Source of the DNA: Planococcus citri
Lineage: Eukaryota; Arthropoda; Insecta; Hemiptera; Pseudococcidae
Length of the DNA: 64,000 bases
Direction: 5' to 3'
Assembly: GCF_950023065.1 (NCBI RefSeq)
Contig: NC_088680.1
Span: forward strand, 24,726,559-24,790,558
Position 1 is the stretch's first letter. Every line of letters begins with the position of its first letter. The notes beneath the pieces were generated by a model, which worked only from the letters and a program-made list of their open reading frames with translations, did not search any database and was not told where the DNA came from. A program made the position numbers and the translations under genes. Below are positions 26,081 through 38,002 of the stretch, in pieces.

Positions 26081-27549
26081 GATGTCAATTTCCAAACTGA
26101 TAGATAATTTTTTTTTTTAAAATGAGTTTCATTGACTGAACAAGTAGGTACCTACCTTTTGTGGTTACGAAAATGTCGTGGAAAGTCCCGAGTGGTAACA
26201 TAACTTTGACTCTTTTTCAGTAATTCCAATATTAGTTCAACTTGAAACTTTCAAAATCTGTAAAGAATGATCTTGAATCTCCTCGACGTTTTCTAAAACT
26301 GCAAAAACAGTATGAAATTTGGCCCTTATAAATTTTTTCAATTTTTTTTCACGAGAATTCTTAAGTATTTGAATGACAACAGTAAATTGATCAAAGCTTT
26401 CAAGTTTCAGTTTGAAATGGAGGGGTAAGATGATGAAGATACAGCTTTACTTCAGAATTGAATTAATAGTTCATTCTGATTGAGAGTTATTCCGTTATTC
26501 GATTGTGAAATGTTCACTTAATTTCGATTTCAGTATATTTCATCAAAAATTTCCCTTGATTATTGTGTAATGGATTGAATTATTATTCGATGGACTTGAT
26601 ATCAATGCACCTGTTTCAAATCTTCAAATGCGCTTCCAATTTTGTATGTACCTGCGTAATTTGTACATCAGATTATCAAGACCTTCATAATATACGAATC
26701 CATCTGCGATTAAAATAAAAATGCAACTTATTTTAGTTATTTTCAACCTGCTTGAAAAGCAAAATCATTGGTTTTATGGTTGAAAAGTTGCAGAATGTGA
26801 AAGTAAAATGTAATTTTTTTCAAGCGGAAAAGTATATCAGACCCAAGACCTGCGCAACATGATAATGCCTTAATTTAAAGTATTGATAAACTTTTGATAG
26901 GATAAAATTGGCGAGTTTTGGTTTCACGTGAGTGCGTTTTGTTATCTCGAATTATTTAGGTACAAATTTATTATTTATTTTGAATGTTATTTTAAAACAT
27001 TTTTTACCTTGATTAATATGTACTTATTACATATTTTATTAATGAAGATAAATAACTTTGTGTTCTGTAATTGAAAGAATTCCTAAATTAGTCCCAATAA
27101 TTCATACCTATAATTATTCAATTTTATATGTTTATTCTTTTCTGAAAAAAAAAAAGAATGAAAATTGAAGAAATAAAGGCTTAGTTATTTATAAACGCGT
27201 CTTACCCTTCAGTCATTTTCACAGAAGAAAGATAAAATGGATAGAATTCGGTAATTTTTATTGCATCAATATACGACTTTTCCATTGATGAGGTACCTAC
27301 GAATTAAAAATTCAAAAATAACTGTTTTTCTATGAGAAAATTCTAAAAATTAAATTTTTTAATGCCAATCTTTTGTAGCCAGAAGTCACTTTTACAAAGT
27401 ATCAGTTATCTTTATTGAAAAATGAAGATGACTCAAATAAAATATCCAAAGTTATGATACCCTGAACTAAAAATATTAGGGTGGATTAGACCTTCATTTT
27501 AAATCCAAGACCTGCACTTCTAGAATTCTACTGAGTGGTTGAAAATTTT
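26081..27549. other. intergenic stretch
   Basis: AT-rich, no gene or clear element seen. Confidence 0.4.
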
Positions 27550-28140
27550 CAGATCATGGCCGAAAAATGCGATTGGGCTGCTACAATTTTTGAAATCGTG
27601 TACTGGACAAGATGATTTTCGAAAATAGTAATTTCTGGGAAATTTGTGCCAAAAAATACCCTTTCGGATGTGCAGACTCGAAATCGCGCCCAAACCTCAA
27701 AAAACTTAACTTGTGATTGAAAAAGACGATTGCCAAAATTGTAGCTGCCCAATCGAATTTTTTGACCAATCATTGGACAATTTTTTAAAAAATTTAGGGC
27801 CCAAAAAATGTCTTTTTTAGACCCTTAGACTCGAAACCACACCCAATCTTCAGTAAACTCCACTTGTGACTAGAAAACATGATTCTCATGCACAACTGTG
27901 GTTGCCCATTCGCATTTTCCGATCACTTTTGAGCTATTTTTTGAAAATTTGGGATTCAAAAAATAGGCACCTTTTATACGGATGTGCAGACTCAACGCGC
28001 CTGAGCCCCAGGTAACTCGACATATAAGCAAAAATAATTTTTAAAAAGATGATTCCCAAAGCCCATTCATATTTTTTTGACAGTTTTTGAGCAATTTTTC
28101 AAAAATGTGTGGCCCAAAAAATACCTTATGGGCTCTATGA
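27550..28140. repeat. degenerate tandem repeat, about 157-bp unit
   Basis: GTGCAGACTCGAAA-like segments recur at about 27671, 27826 and 27985, each followed by ACAANTGTNGCTGCCCA(A/T)TCG-like and GGCCCAAAAAAT segments. About 3.5 copies. The surroundings share sequence with repeats in the transporter and FAS introns. Confidence 0.6.
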
Positions 28141-31100
28141 CTTTTTAACGCTCTGAAATCAATATTTTACTGATTGAGGCACATGCTTTCATTTACTCGT
28201 ATTTGAATAGCAGAATTTACGAAAAATCGAAATTTTGAGGAGACCTTCGGACTGCTGTGGGACCCACAGAATTTTGTGGGAGACTACCTTACATCTCCTC
28301 TTAATTTTGAAAAAAAATCTAGTCGAATCGCTTGAACATCAGTTTTTGGCTTTTTTACTCGATTTTTTGAAATTCGCAATAATTACGAAAAAATTGGCAC
28401 CATTGCATTTCAATACACTTCAACAAATTCAGAAATTATATTTTTCGATGTTTTGGCTCAGTTAATGCAACATTTTTGGGAATTGAAAAAACGAAATTTA
28501 CCCAAAAATAAGCACCTCTGATTTTTTTACTCTGAAATTCTGACTTTGTTCCAGTACCTATCTTATTGAAATTCTTGCCCATTTCACGTCCCACAAGTCA
28601 GAAAAAATATTAAAATTTCACAAACGTCGCTTCCTAAATCCCTTGATCTGAACACGAGAATCAAATCGAGCTTGAATTCATTACCTATCAAGATGTATCT
28701 AAATTCCCACATCGAAGAAATGAAATAAATACACCGCCGTTTGTCCAAAAGTCAAACTTGGTCGAAACCGAAAAATTCACAAGTATGCATTCGATCCAAC
28801 TTTATTAATGCTTACGAGTCAAATTACTTACAATCTGGTTTTTGGCTCTTATCACTCGGTTAATTTGGGTTATCATTTGAAAAAAGAAGAAGAAGCATTG
28901 GAAACGTTTCTCAAATGTTCACATGTACCTATATAGTAAGCTTATTACTCAATCGATAAAAAAAAAAGTAGGAACCCACCTAAAAATAGTTTTAGTCTGA
29001 ACCAAATGCATCGAGGTACCTAATCTATGCTCTAGTCAAAAGTTCAAAATATTACCATTCTAATAAATTTCAATTCAAAGCACTTTGCATCGTTTATATT
29101 GATCCATGGTAGCCTATTCGTATAAGCTCGACTTGTATTTTTTTTTTTTTTTTACAAGTGCAAATTAATTAAACACATAAATTTACCTATAAAATCAGCA
29201 ATAAATAAATATCACGTATCAATTTTCGAATCGACTCCATGGCTAGAGGTATCTCGGTTGATATTCCACTTATGTATAGTGGATCGGTTTAGTGAACCAT
29301 TCGTTTTATATGTATTATTTACCTCGTAATAGAGTCTACATACAGTATAATCGCGTATAGTACAATACAAAACGTTAAATGTACAAATCGCGATCTTATC
29401 GTAATTAATTAAAATACGCGGTTATTTATTCAACTAGCTATTGCGTCAGTACAAAATTTATTGCGTTTCATAGGGTCAATTTTTCTCGGTTTTTTGGAGG
29501 GAAAAAGGTTCACCCGGTACAAGCCTTCATCTTGATAGACAATTCGACGCGTTAATTAAGCTTCGAAAAAAAAAATTCGATAAAATTACATCGCATGGTT
29601 CACAAAATAAAAACGCTTTCTTTCTCGCTTCAAAAAAAATAATTCGACTCGATCAGCGAAATTTCACATAATCCTTTACGAATGATGAGAATGTCAATAA
29701 ACTGTTATCTCGTGATTTTTATCTCGTCGGGTGAAAAATTTCAACGTATGCAGAACACCCGGAACGAGCATTTCATCTACATTTATAGCATTTTTTTCTC
29801 ATATCGGGCTATTGTAGTTGTAGAGGTAAATTACCTATAAATAGATCAATTATTATTCGTCTGCGTGTTAAATTGCCTATACACACGAGTGTGATTTTCT
29901 ATAATAACCATACCGCTGGTTATTTTAATTTAATCGTGTGTGTAATTTCGATAAACAAGCATGCTGAGGAAATTGCCAGTTCGTAATTATACCTCCACTC
30001 CACGTTGTCTTCTTCCTTGTTTACGACTCGGTATATTCGTATATTTTCGAATATTACTCGTACAATCGTCGAAAGCCTGCTATGGTAAATATGTAGGATG
30101 TCAACGTAGTACACATCTATGTGAAATTTATGCACTATCTGTATTCGATTTATAATAAATTTTATCAACGTTTGTAATGTAAAAACACATGGCGATAATT
30201 TTAACGAGTTTTGATAATGTAATATACACTTGAAAAACATTTAAATCAATTAATAACGCAGATTACGAGAGGTATTCTTTGTACTTGTAAATGTAAAATT
30301 GCATGCACTAAATAACTATGTTTTAAATTATGTCTGAGTTTTCATAAATGCATTAATGCATTAATGCATTTTTTTTTACCCGATAACGAGATGAACTTGA
30401 TTTGGTAGGAATTTTTTTTCTTTTGCAGATGCGAATGGTACCTACTTAGATGAAATATGGACTTATCTCCGATCATAAATACATACCTACCTATTCCAAT
30501 TCCAATTAGTCGACTGAAAAGGTAAGAAAGTGCATAATGGCAAATTAATCTATAATATTCTAAGGTACATTAAAATTTTGCAGAGATAGATGTGAACAAA
30601 TATCTTCAACATGGGGTACCTATTTTTCGTTACGTTTTATTAACTCATGGCTAGTGTATCGATTAATATAAAATTTAGATATTCGCCCACGATTACCAAC
30701 GGTTACCTACCTTTTTTTTTCTTCACTCTATCAACCATTATACTATAATGTATTTGCTTGTTCGATACTTTTAATCTAATTGCCTGGCTATTTGGCTGGT
30801 GGTATAAAGTGGTATATACGTGATGAGGTATAAAAGATGTTATTTAATTTAACTATAGCGGAAGGGTTGTTATTCAGTTGGATGATTAGAGATACCCATA
30901 TAAAATAAATGTGGTATAGTTTCAGCTGCGATAGAGTAGGTTATCCTTTGTACAGACCTCTGGGGGAGCTGGGAGCATATCTTGGCCATTAGGTAATGGC
31001 GAAAAAAATTGTCGAGTAGGATGTTTTAAATAATTTATCATGTGTGCTACAGTACTTACCTAGTACCTACAGACGTGGTCGAGAATTGTGTTGCTTGTCG

Positions 31101-31559
31101 TATGTTTTGTATAGGTGGATATTTTAAGGAACTGTACAAGCAACGATTCGATTGTCAGCGAAAAATTGGTGGAATTTTTATCCAAGTTGAATTTAATTTA
31201 TTTGCGCAAAAATAGAGCTGAATCGATTTATACGAGTATTTTGGTGAAAATTGCGAGTACCTGGGCTAGTTTTTATTATTTGAAATTATTTGTTGTTGTT
31301 GTTTTTCTTTTATAAATTTGTTCATCCGATGAATAAAATCTAATTTATTTATTCGTAGTGTTTTGTGATGGGGAAACGATGAAAAATTGAAAAAAATTAT
31401 GTAGCGTTGTAGCCCACCGATATTATTAATATTCCTACTTTCTTTTGAAGCTCAAGTGTGGTGTGATGGATGAAGTTTCAATTGAGGCACAAAATATTCC
31501 AAAAGGGCCTCTGCCCATTTTTCAAACTTTTATCGGGGCAATAAAAAAGTGTGGATTTG
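28141..31559. other. intergenic stretch
   Basis: No gene supported. The 106-codon minus-strand frame at 29920 has no domain or splice context. Confidence 0.4.
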
Positions 31560-31966
31560 AAAACACAAAATGGAACTGAATATGCCTGTATAATTCACAA
31601 TCGTCAATACTCTGGAACACTCAACCCAATCTGTTCTTCATATACCTACCTACTGCCGAACTATTTGGAATCAAACATGCATTATCACTAATCACCAATA
31701 TTCATCAATTGTATTTCCTGATCCATGTCAACTCTCTTAGTTCTCTACAGACAATCGACAACATGGAAAATGAAAACAACAATCCACTTGTTGACCAAAT
31801 GCAAATTCACCATCTGCTTCATACACTAACATCTCAACAAAAAACTGTCACATTGCTCTGGATCCTCAGCCATAAGGGACCAACTGCCAATGAAGAAGCT
31901 TCAAGCGACAAAAATGTTAGATCACCAAAGAATTAATACTGTGTTACGATCTCCAAAACCACTGGA

Positions 31967-32522
31967 TAGAGCTGTGGGACTGAAACAATTTTGGGATTGG
32001 ATTTTGGTTTCGGGATCAAAATTTATTCATTTCAGGATTGGAATTGTTTCAGGATTTGCTCCTTTAAACTTTCATTTCGGTTTCGAGATTTGTTTTGGGA
32101 TTGAAAAAATTGTTTCGGTTCCGGGGCGGAATCAGTTCCAGTTTTGGGATTCTCATTTCAACCAATTTTAAGCCCAAATTGACCAATGGACCCAGCAAGG
32201 GCTGCAAGGGGTCTAAAAAATGGGACGTTTTGACATGGGGAATCCGAGGATGTAATTAGTTTAATGTTTTAAATGCATATTTTGCTTGATTCGTCGAGTA
32301 ATTTTTATTACAATCTGAATGAATGATGATACTTAAATGATGAAAAATGACAATTTATCGCAATAAAATCGGAGGAAAAAGGCAAAAATTGAAATCCCAA
32401 AACCAAAACTAGTTTGTTTTGGTTTTGGGACCATGAAAAATAACGATTTCGGTTTTGGGATTGGATTTGAATTGTGATTTAATCGGTTCCAGTTTCAGGA
32501 TCGTTTTGGTCCCACAGCTCTG
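31967..32522. mobile_element. hAT MITE, 556 bp, perfect 8-bp TSD
   Basis: Ends TAGAGCTGTGGGAC and (reverse-complemented) CAGAGCTGTGGGAC, the YAGNG form of hAT termini. Flanked by CCACTGGA at 31959-31966 and 32523-32530. The interior is non-coding and made of degenerate TTTTGGGATTGG-like pieces. Confidence 0.88.
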
Positions 32523-32578
32523 CCACTGGAAAAATACAATCTTACAACCCTGGAAATTTGAATGGAATCAAACAAATA

Positions 32579-33097
32579 CAGTGGAACCTGGATAACTCGA
32601 AACTCTTCAACTCGAAAACCTCTATTAGCCGAACCAACCTCCATTCCCCTTGAAATCTCCATAACACTCAATTTTAACTTTACTCGAATAAGTCGAAATT
32701 GACTACACAAACCAGTCATAACTCGAAGCTAAAATTTTGCCAAAAATAGGAAGAAAGCCTCTATAAGTCGTACGTTGTCGAGCGTTTACCTCTATAACTT
32801 GAATATTTTTCAATTCATACTTCTATCTTTTATGCAATTACATATCTCAACATAGTGAGAAAGCCTCTGTAAGTCGTACATTGTCTGGCGTTTACCTCTA
32901 TAACTCAAATATTTCAATTCATACTTCTGTCTTTTATGCACTTACATATCTCTCAATTCATTCATTTCATAAGACCTCTATAACTCAAACGCTCTCAAAA
33001 TCTTACCTGCATAACTCAAAACTAATTATCTTGAAAACCTCTATAAGCCGAATGAATGACCATTCCCCTTGGATTTCGAGTTATCGAGGTTCCACTG
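32579..33097. mobile_element. pogo-like MITE, TA target duplication
   Basis: Ends CAGTGGAACCTGGATAACTC and, reverse-complemented, CAGTGGAACCTCGATAACTC, with TA on each side (32577-32578, 33098-33099). This matches pogo-type Tc1/mariner termini. The interior contains a duplicated block with CTCTRTAAGTCGTAC and TTTACCTCTATAACT, and no transposase. Confidence 0.85.
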
Positions 33098-33837
33098 TAA
33101 TCATCTACTTAGCATCATTCAAAAAAGACACAAAACACCATCTGTTCATACCCATGTAGCACTGACGAGATCATCAGTGACCTCGACAAAAGTATTGACA
33201 TGATTTTACATGATTGTTGATTGAAAAAATTCAGAATATTATCCACAAAGGGGCTAATCTAACTACGTTTACAATAATTGATTAAAAATTGGCACTATTT
33301 TCAAAAATGATGATGGAAATGCTGATGGTTGTCAGGTTGTCATTGCTCTCTACATTTGTATCTACAGTCATGTGCAAGATTTTGATATATGTATTATAGA
33401 TACCTTTGTAGACCTATGATCAACATCAAAATTTAGGTTGTCTTGTTGATCCAAAGTTGATGTCGACTATAAGATCGACAAGAGCATCTACAAAATTTGG
33501 ATCTTGTATAGTTACTTTTGTTGATCTAGTCATCAACTTTGGCATCGACAAGATGACCTGAATTTTGATATCGATTATATGGTCTACAAAAGTATCTATG
33601 TACAAAATGTCGTCATCGAGTAGATATTTCTGTAGATCTTGTAATTGACATCAACCATCTGGTTAATATTGATGAGGAAGTTGATGTCAATTACAAGATC
33701 TATAAAATATTTTTAGAAATTTCAAAGTGCTGCCCACTCATTATTTTGTCGATGTCTGAGTCGACAACACAATATGTACAAAAATTTTTCCAAGTCCATA
33801 ATAAGATGGACTGAATATTCTTTTGAGGCCTCTCCAC

Positions 33838-35031
33838 CAGGGTTGGCAAGTAGACTATATAGTTTACTTTACACGCTTTGTCTACATGTAAACAACGTTA
33901 CTGTAGACAACGATAGTTTACATGTAGACATTGTAGACTATGTAAACTATGTAAACTGCAAAGTAAAACTGTTTTCTGCTATACAAATATGTAGAATAAA
34001 GCCTTTTTTACATGGATTTTGGCATAAGATTTTGAAAATTTGTGGTTAAAATCCAAAAAGTATTCAAAAACGAAATTCAAGACTATCTCTCCAAATATGT
34101 ATACTCAAATTCAATGACTATCCCAGACAACCCTTCTGAAATCCAAAAATTCATAACCCTACTAAAAAAAACTAACCTAATAAATCAAAAATCTAAACCC
34201 CTCTCTACACGGGTGTAATAATCTTGTAATTATAAACACCCAAAAAAAAAAACGTCCAAAAACTAGATTTTCGAGAATCCACATAAAAAAACATACCTAG
34301 GTACTTGACGAAAAAGCTAAAGTTTTCAGTTTTTTGCAATTTTTGGCAGAAAAACAACTTTTGGATAGGTACCTAGATAGGTAATTCTTGAAAAAAAGGT
34401 GAAAATCTTTAGCAATATTTTTGAGCTAAAAAGCAAGAATTTTAATCTCTCACAAAGCAAAAGTTGACAATTTTAGCAAAACACAGTATTTTCCTCATTT
34501 TTCTTGAAAAACGAGATTTTTTCTTGCATTACTTGGGTAAAAAAATGAAACTTTTGAACAATTTGTAGAAAAAAGTAAGGCTTTCAAAAGTTTTTACAAA
34601 AAATGAAAATTTTTAAAAATTTGGCTGAAAAAACAAGAATTTTCATCAAGTTTTGAAAAAAAAACTAGTACTTTATTTTTTACAACTTTTGGAAAGGAAA
34701 AAACTTGGAAAAAGCAAAACTGACAATTTTAGCAGAAGTAGATCACGTCAATTATTAGTAAAAAAAATTATACTTTTTCACAATCTTTGTCAAAAATACA
34801 AGATTTTTTCCTTCAATTTTTCAGTTAAAAAGTGAGGGTAATTTTTTGCAAAAAAACAACAATTTTTAGCAATAAGTGAGATTATTTGGGAATACACAAC
34901 TTCGAAGTTGACATACATCATACATTACACGTATTCTACAGGAAGTCTACTTTACATGAAGTTTACATAGATTACATGACAAACGTAGACTATGTAGACA
35001 AAGATAGTCTACACGTAGAGAACCAACCCTG
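33838..35031. mobile_element. hAT-type element with perfect 8-bp TSD
   Basis: Ends CAGGGTTGGCAAGTAGAC and (reverse-complemented) CAGGGTTGGTTCTCTACG, flanked by CTCTCCAC at 33830-33837 and 35032-35039. Subterminal zones are rich in GTAGAC/GTCTAC and GTTTACAT repeats. No transposase; the middle holds a retrotransposon 3' end. Confidence 0.85.
34055..34252 (+). pseudogene. 5'-truncated non-LTR retrotransposon tail nested in a hAT element
   Basis: About 50 codons ending IPDNPSEIQKFITLLKK, homologous to the tail of the element at 24252-24930, then the same 31-nt hairpin (34211-34241) and a poly-A run. The left boundary is approximate. Same family, opposite orientation. Confidence 0.75.
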
Positions 35032-35049
35032 CTCTCCACTCAACAGCAG

Positions 35050-35135
35050 CAATGGTCTAGTGGTTAGATAACGCGTCAGAAGCAAGTAAGACAGCGGCAA
35101 CCTGGGTTCAATCCCTACCCAGGGCAAGTTTTTTT
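35050..35135 (+). ncRNA. tRNA-like (SINE-type) segment with A and B boxes
   Basis: TGGTCTAGTGGTTAGA resembles a pol III A box and GGGTTCAATCCC a B box, about 40 bp apart. The stems are poor for a functional tRNA (a T-stem mismatch, no clear acceptor stem), so a tRNA-derived SINE piece is likelier than a tRNA gene. A T-rich run follows. Confidence 0.4.
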
Positions 35136-35817
35136 CTTTCAAAAAAATTTTTTAGGGTGAAATATTTTTGAGAATAATTTTACTTGAATCACTAAAAGAG
35201 TCTTGGGCACATTTCACACATTTTCAATCAAATTTGCCTCTTTTACACTCAAAAAAATGACACCAATGTTGAGACCTTGTTGAGACAAAAAATGATGGGA
35301 GACAACAGTCGATTTTGATATCAACTTTTCACTCATCATGTATTGACATTGGTGTCGGCAAATGTAGTGTCGACAAATGTTGTGTTGACAAGTGACGGAT
35401 TAGAGATCTCATCTTTTCCATCGACTTTGGCATCGCTTGTGCTACACCAGTATACTTACAAGAAACCAAAGAAAACAAAATCATCAGATTAGAAGAGTGT
35501 TTATCAGACATACTAGAATGACACACGAGCACATCCTAAAGAAGACACCAAGACCTCAGACATGCCCCTTTTATCTAGAAAATGGATTTGACATAAAACA
35601 AATGTTTCTACACTGTACCAACTTCAACAGTGAAAGAAGGAAATATAAAACAAATCTATCTCTAAATAATCTTTCAAATCTGGCACATTATCTTTTAAGA
35701 CATAAAATTGTATAGATTCATAGTTTAAATTATTATGTATTTTTGAACTCATGAAACAACCTAAAAGGTTGAAGTGAGTAGAATTTCAAATACAATTAAA
35801 AATAAATAAATAAAAAA

Positions 35818-36575
35818 TGTGGTAAGTACCTACATGCGTTTACTGAATAATGTCAGTGAGGTTGCCTATCACTAAAATAGGTACATATTTCACAATCGGT
35901 TTTGTCTCTCATTGGCAACACATCGACCTATTTTGGATTATTGTGAACCACACAGAGAAGTCAAAAAACGTGTTAGAAAAAAAATATCCCTGAGGTCGTA
36001 TGTGTTTTTCTTTTTAAAATTTTAAAATTATATATTTTGTGCTTTTACCGTTCAGTTTACAATCCTTACATCTACAATACCTACCAATTATGAAATGTTG
36101 GAAATGCACAAAACGAGAAATTGGAAACAATAAACTATAAAAAAATGAAATAAAACTGTACCTACGAAATGTCGTTTAAATTTCAGAAAAATATTTTTTA
36201 AAATTGAGAATTGTGGGGAGTAGGCATTTGAATAAAAATTTCAATTTTTTTTTTTTTTGATATTCAGGAACTAAAAGAAGGTTTAATTTGAATGAAAAAA
36301 TACTATTTAATTTTCAGAATTACAGCTGCTTAAAAATTGATTTCAACCTACCACTTAATTTGTCAATAGAAAAATTGTTGCAGTTGATAGTCCTTCTAGA
36401 TTCTTGAAATGATTTTTCTACAAGAATGTTTCTAATTCAAAATAATTTTCAACTGATGAATATGCATTTCAATCTTTCAAGTAGGTTCACACATTACCTA
36501 CCAATAATGCATTGTATGTACTTTAGGTACATAACTACTAAAAAAAAAAGAAAAAAAACATACCTACACTAGTAT
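35818..36575. other. intergenic stretch
   Basis: AT-rich spacer between the retroelement tail and MGST1-like copy A. Nothing recognised. Confidence 0.4.
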
Positions 36576-36581
36576 TTTATT
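36576..36581 (-). terminator. polyadenylation signal of MGST1-like copy A
   Basis: AATAAA on the minus strand, 42 nt past the stop codon of copy A. Placement suits a short 3' UTR. Confidence 0.5.
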
Positions 36582-36623
36582 AATAATTGGAAAAAAATCA
36601 CATGCAAAATTTTGTGTTCGTAG

Positions 36624-37346
36624 TTAATAAAATTTAACCATGCAAACTAAAGTCATGTAAATCTTCAACAAGTAACTGATTACGCATGCTTGATCTTTCA
36701 GAGATCGAGGTAGTCCTAATGCGATAGATATGCTGTAAATTATTCTACTCCACATATAAGTCTTAAATATATTCAAAGCCGTTTCGGAATCTGGTTTCGT
36801 TAAAACGTAAATGAATCCAATAAATATGAACAAAGGGATGTTTTCTAAATCATTTAAATGGGCACTGAAAAAAATTGAAGTACAACGTAGGTTAACATTG
36901 AAAAAAATTGCTACACAGCTTTTAAGAATCTAATTCTAAATCTGGGAAATGGTTAAGGTAGAATATTTATTTTTCATACCTTCTAATTCGTTCTACGTCT
37001 ACATCATCGTGTTTACAGACAGCATCGTTTATATCGAAAAGATCTTTTACGAGTGGCACATCCTCCGGATTTATAAAAACCTAGGCATTTCTTGGTGTTA
37101 AAAGTGTTTATAATTTTTTTTTTTTTAAATCAGTATTAGAGAATTTTTTTCCAATCAGACTTATTATTTATGTGACTGGAATGAAATATTTTTCAGAAAA
37201 ATTAATTGTCGAAAAACTGCACTTACCTTTTTTGAGAACCTTGCTCTACCAGTGAAGTACACCATGAACAAAACTTTAGCAACTAAAATAGATGAGCACA
37301 AAAAATACCCTCTTAGAACTGGGTCTTCTAAAGTAACTTGAACCAT
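36624..37346 (-). CDS. Mgst1: MAPEG protein, microsomal glutathione S-transferase 1-like (copy A)
   Basis: Membrane glutathione transferase/peroxidase of the MAPEG superfamily, expected in the ER or outer mitochondrial membrane as a trimer. Exons 37346-37227, 37080-36980 and 36864-36624, phases 0 and 2; 153 aa against about 155 in vertebrate MGST1. Seen: an N-terminal helix after LEDPVLRGYF with SSILVAKVLFMVYFTGRARF, then the cytosolic loop VFINPEDVP, the family motif ERIR-SAHLNDLENIP (the second Arg of the usual RR is Ser), and FIGFIYVLTKPDS followed by two hydrophobic helices. The Arg of the helix corresponding to ARIYHT is kept (SRIIYS) but the His is not. The ATG opens the first MAPEG helix at the expected place. 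A paralogue lies 656 bp upstream on the same strand. Confidence 0.9.
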
Positions 37347-38002
37347 TTTTTAGATATCTACGATTTTTTTTTTGATTGTACACTTTGTATTTTTTTACAT
37401 GTTCTTTTTACAACAGTTAGCCTCGAAATGAAATAAATTAAATGTGTAGGTACCTACATATTAGGTACTGTGTATGCATAAATAAATTTCTTTTAGTATA
37501 ATGTGATTTGCATTTTCATGGTTTGCCTTGGAATGAAATTATATGTACCTAATTACATATTTCATAAATAAATTTCACATTTATACTGATTAAGCAACTT
37601 TATTGCACTATACGAAAGTCTTTGTCGAAATGATTGCAGATCACACTAAACAGTTTCAGTTCATCTGAAGTACATATTTCTACAACAATTAGGCAAAACA
37701 TTCAAAATTCATTTTTTAAAAAATATAATAATAAATAAAAATAATGAAACAAAAAATTTAATCATTCATGTTAAAAATATTAAATTATTTCTTAAAGTAA
37801 AAATCGTTGAAAAAAATTGATATTTTGAAAATCGAGTTCAATAGGTGGTCGAAGTAGGTAGGAAAGCTTATGTTTTAAAAAATGTGTAGATACATTGACA
37901 AATTGAATTTCACAAAAATTCAGCCAGAAAATAATTTACACAAAATTAATTTTTTAATAAAATGAAAGGAAAAAGTTGTTTTATCTGTTTTCAAAAATAC
38001 TA

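Larger units (their letters stand above)
33155..35446. mobile_element. DNA element with TGTAGCAC ends and 3-bp TSD
   Basis: TGTAGCACTGACGA at the left and TCGCTTGTGCTACA at the right, with CCA duplicated on each side (33152-33154, 35447-35449). The 3-bp duplication would suit PIF/Harbinger- or CMC-like elements but the family is not recognised. A hAT element interrupts it at 33838-35031. The remaining 1.1 kb has GTCGA/TCGAC-rich imperfect inverted repeats and a tRNA-like segment; no transposase is visible. Confidence 0.7.
31560..35817 (+). pseudogene. non-LTR retrotransposon 3' region, split by three insertions
   Basis: RNase H part: TAELFGIKHALSL, NSLSSLQTIDN (an Asp expected in the SDS motif is Asn) and LWILSHKGPTANEEA up to 31958. 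Short remnants at 32531-32576 and 33100-33154, then IRRVFIRHTRMTHEHIL and CPFYLENGFDIKQMFLHC to a stop near 35715, and an A-rich tail (AAATAAATAAATAAAA) near 35817. The interruptions are 31967-32522, 32579-33097 and 33155-35446. Removing the last with one copy of CCA joins LFIP to SILTRNQ in frame. Confidence 0.8.

Noticed and set aside
29920..30240. 106-codon minus-strand open frame
   Set aside because: No domain, no splice signals that fit, average AT-rich composition.
35045..35140. Functional tRNA gene
   Set aside because: A and B boxes are present but the T-stem has mismatches and I cannot draw an acceptor stem or clean anticodon arm; it lies inside a mobile element.
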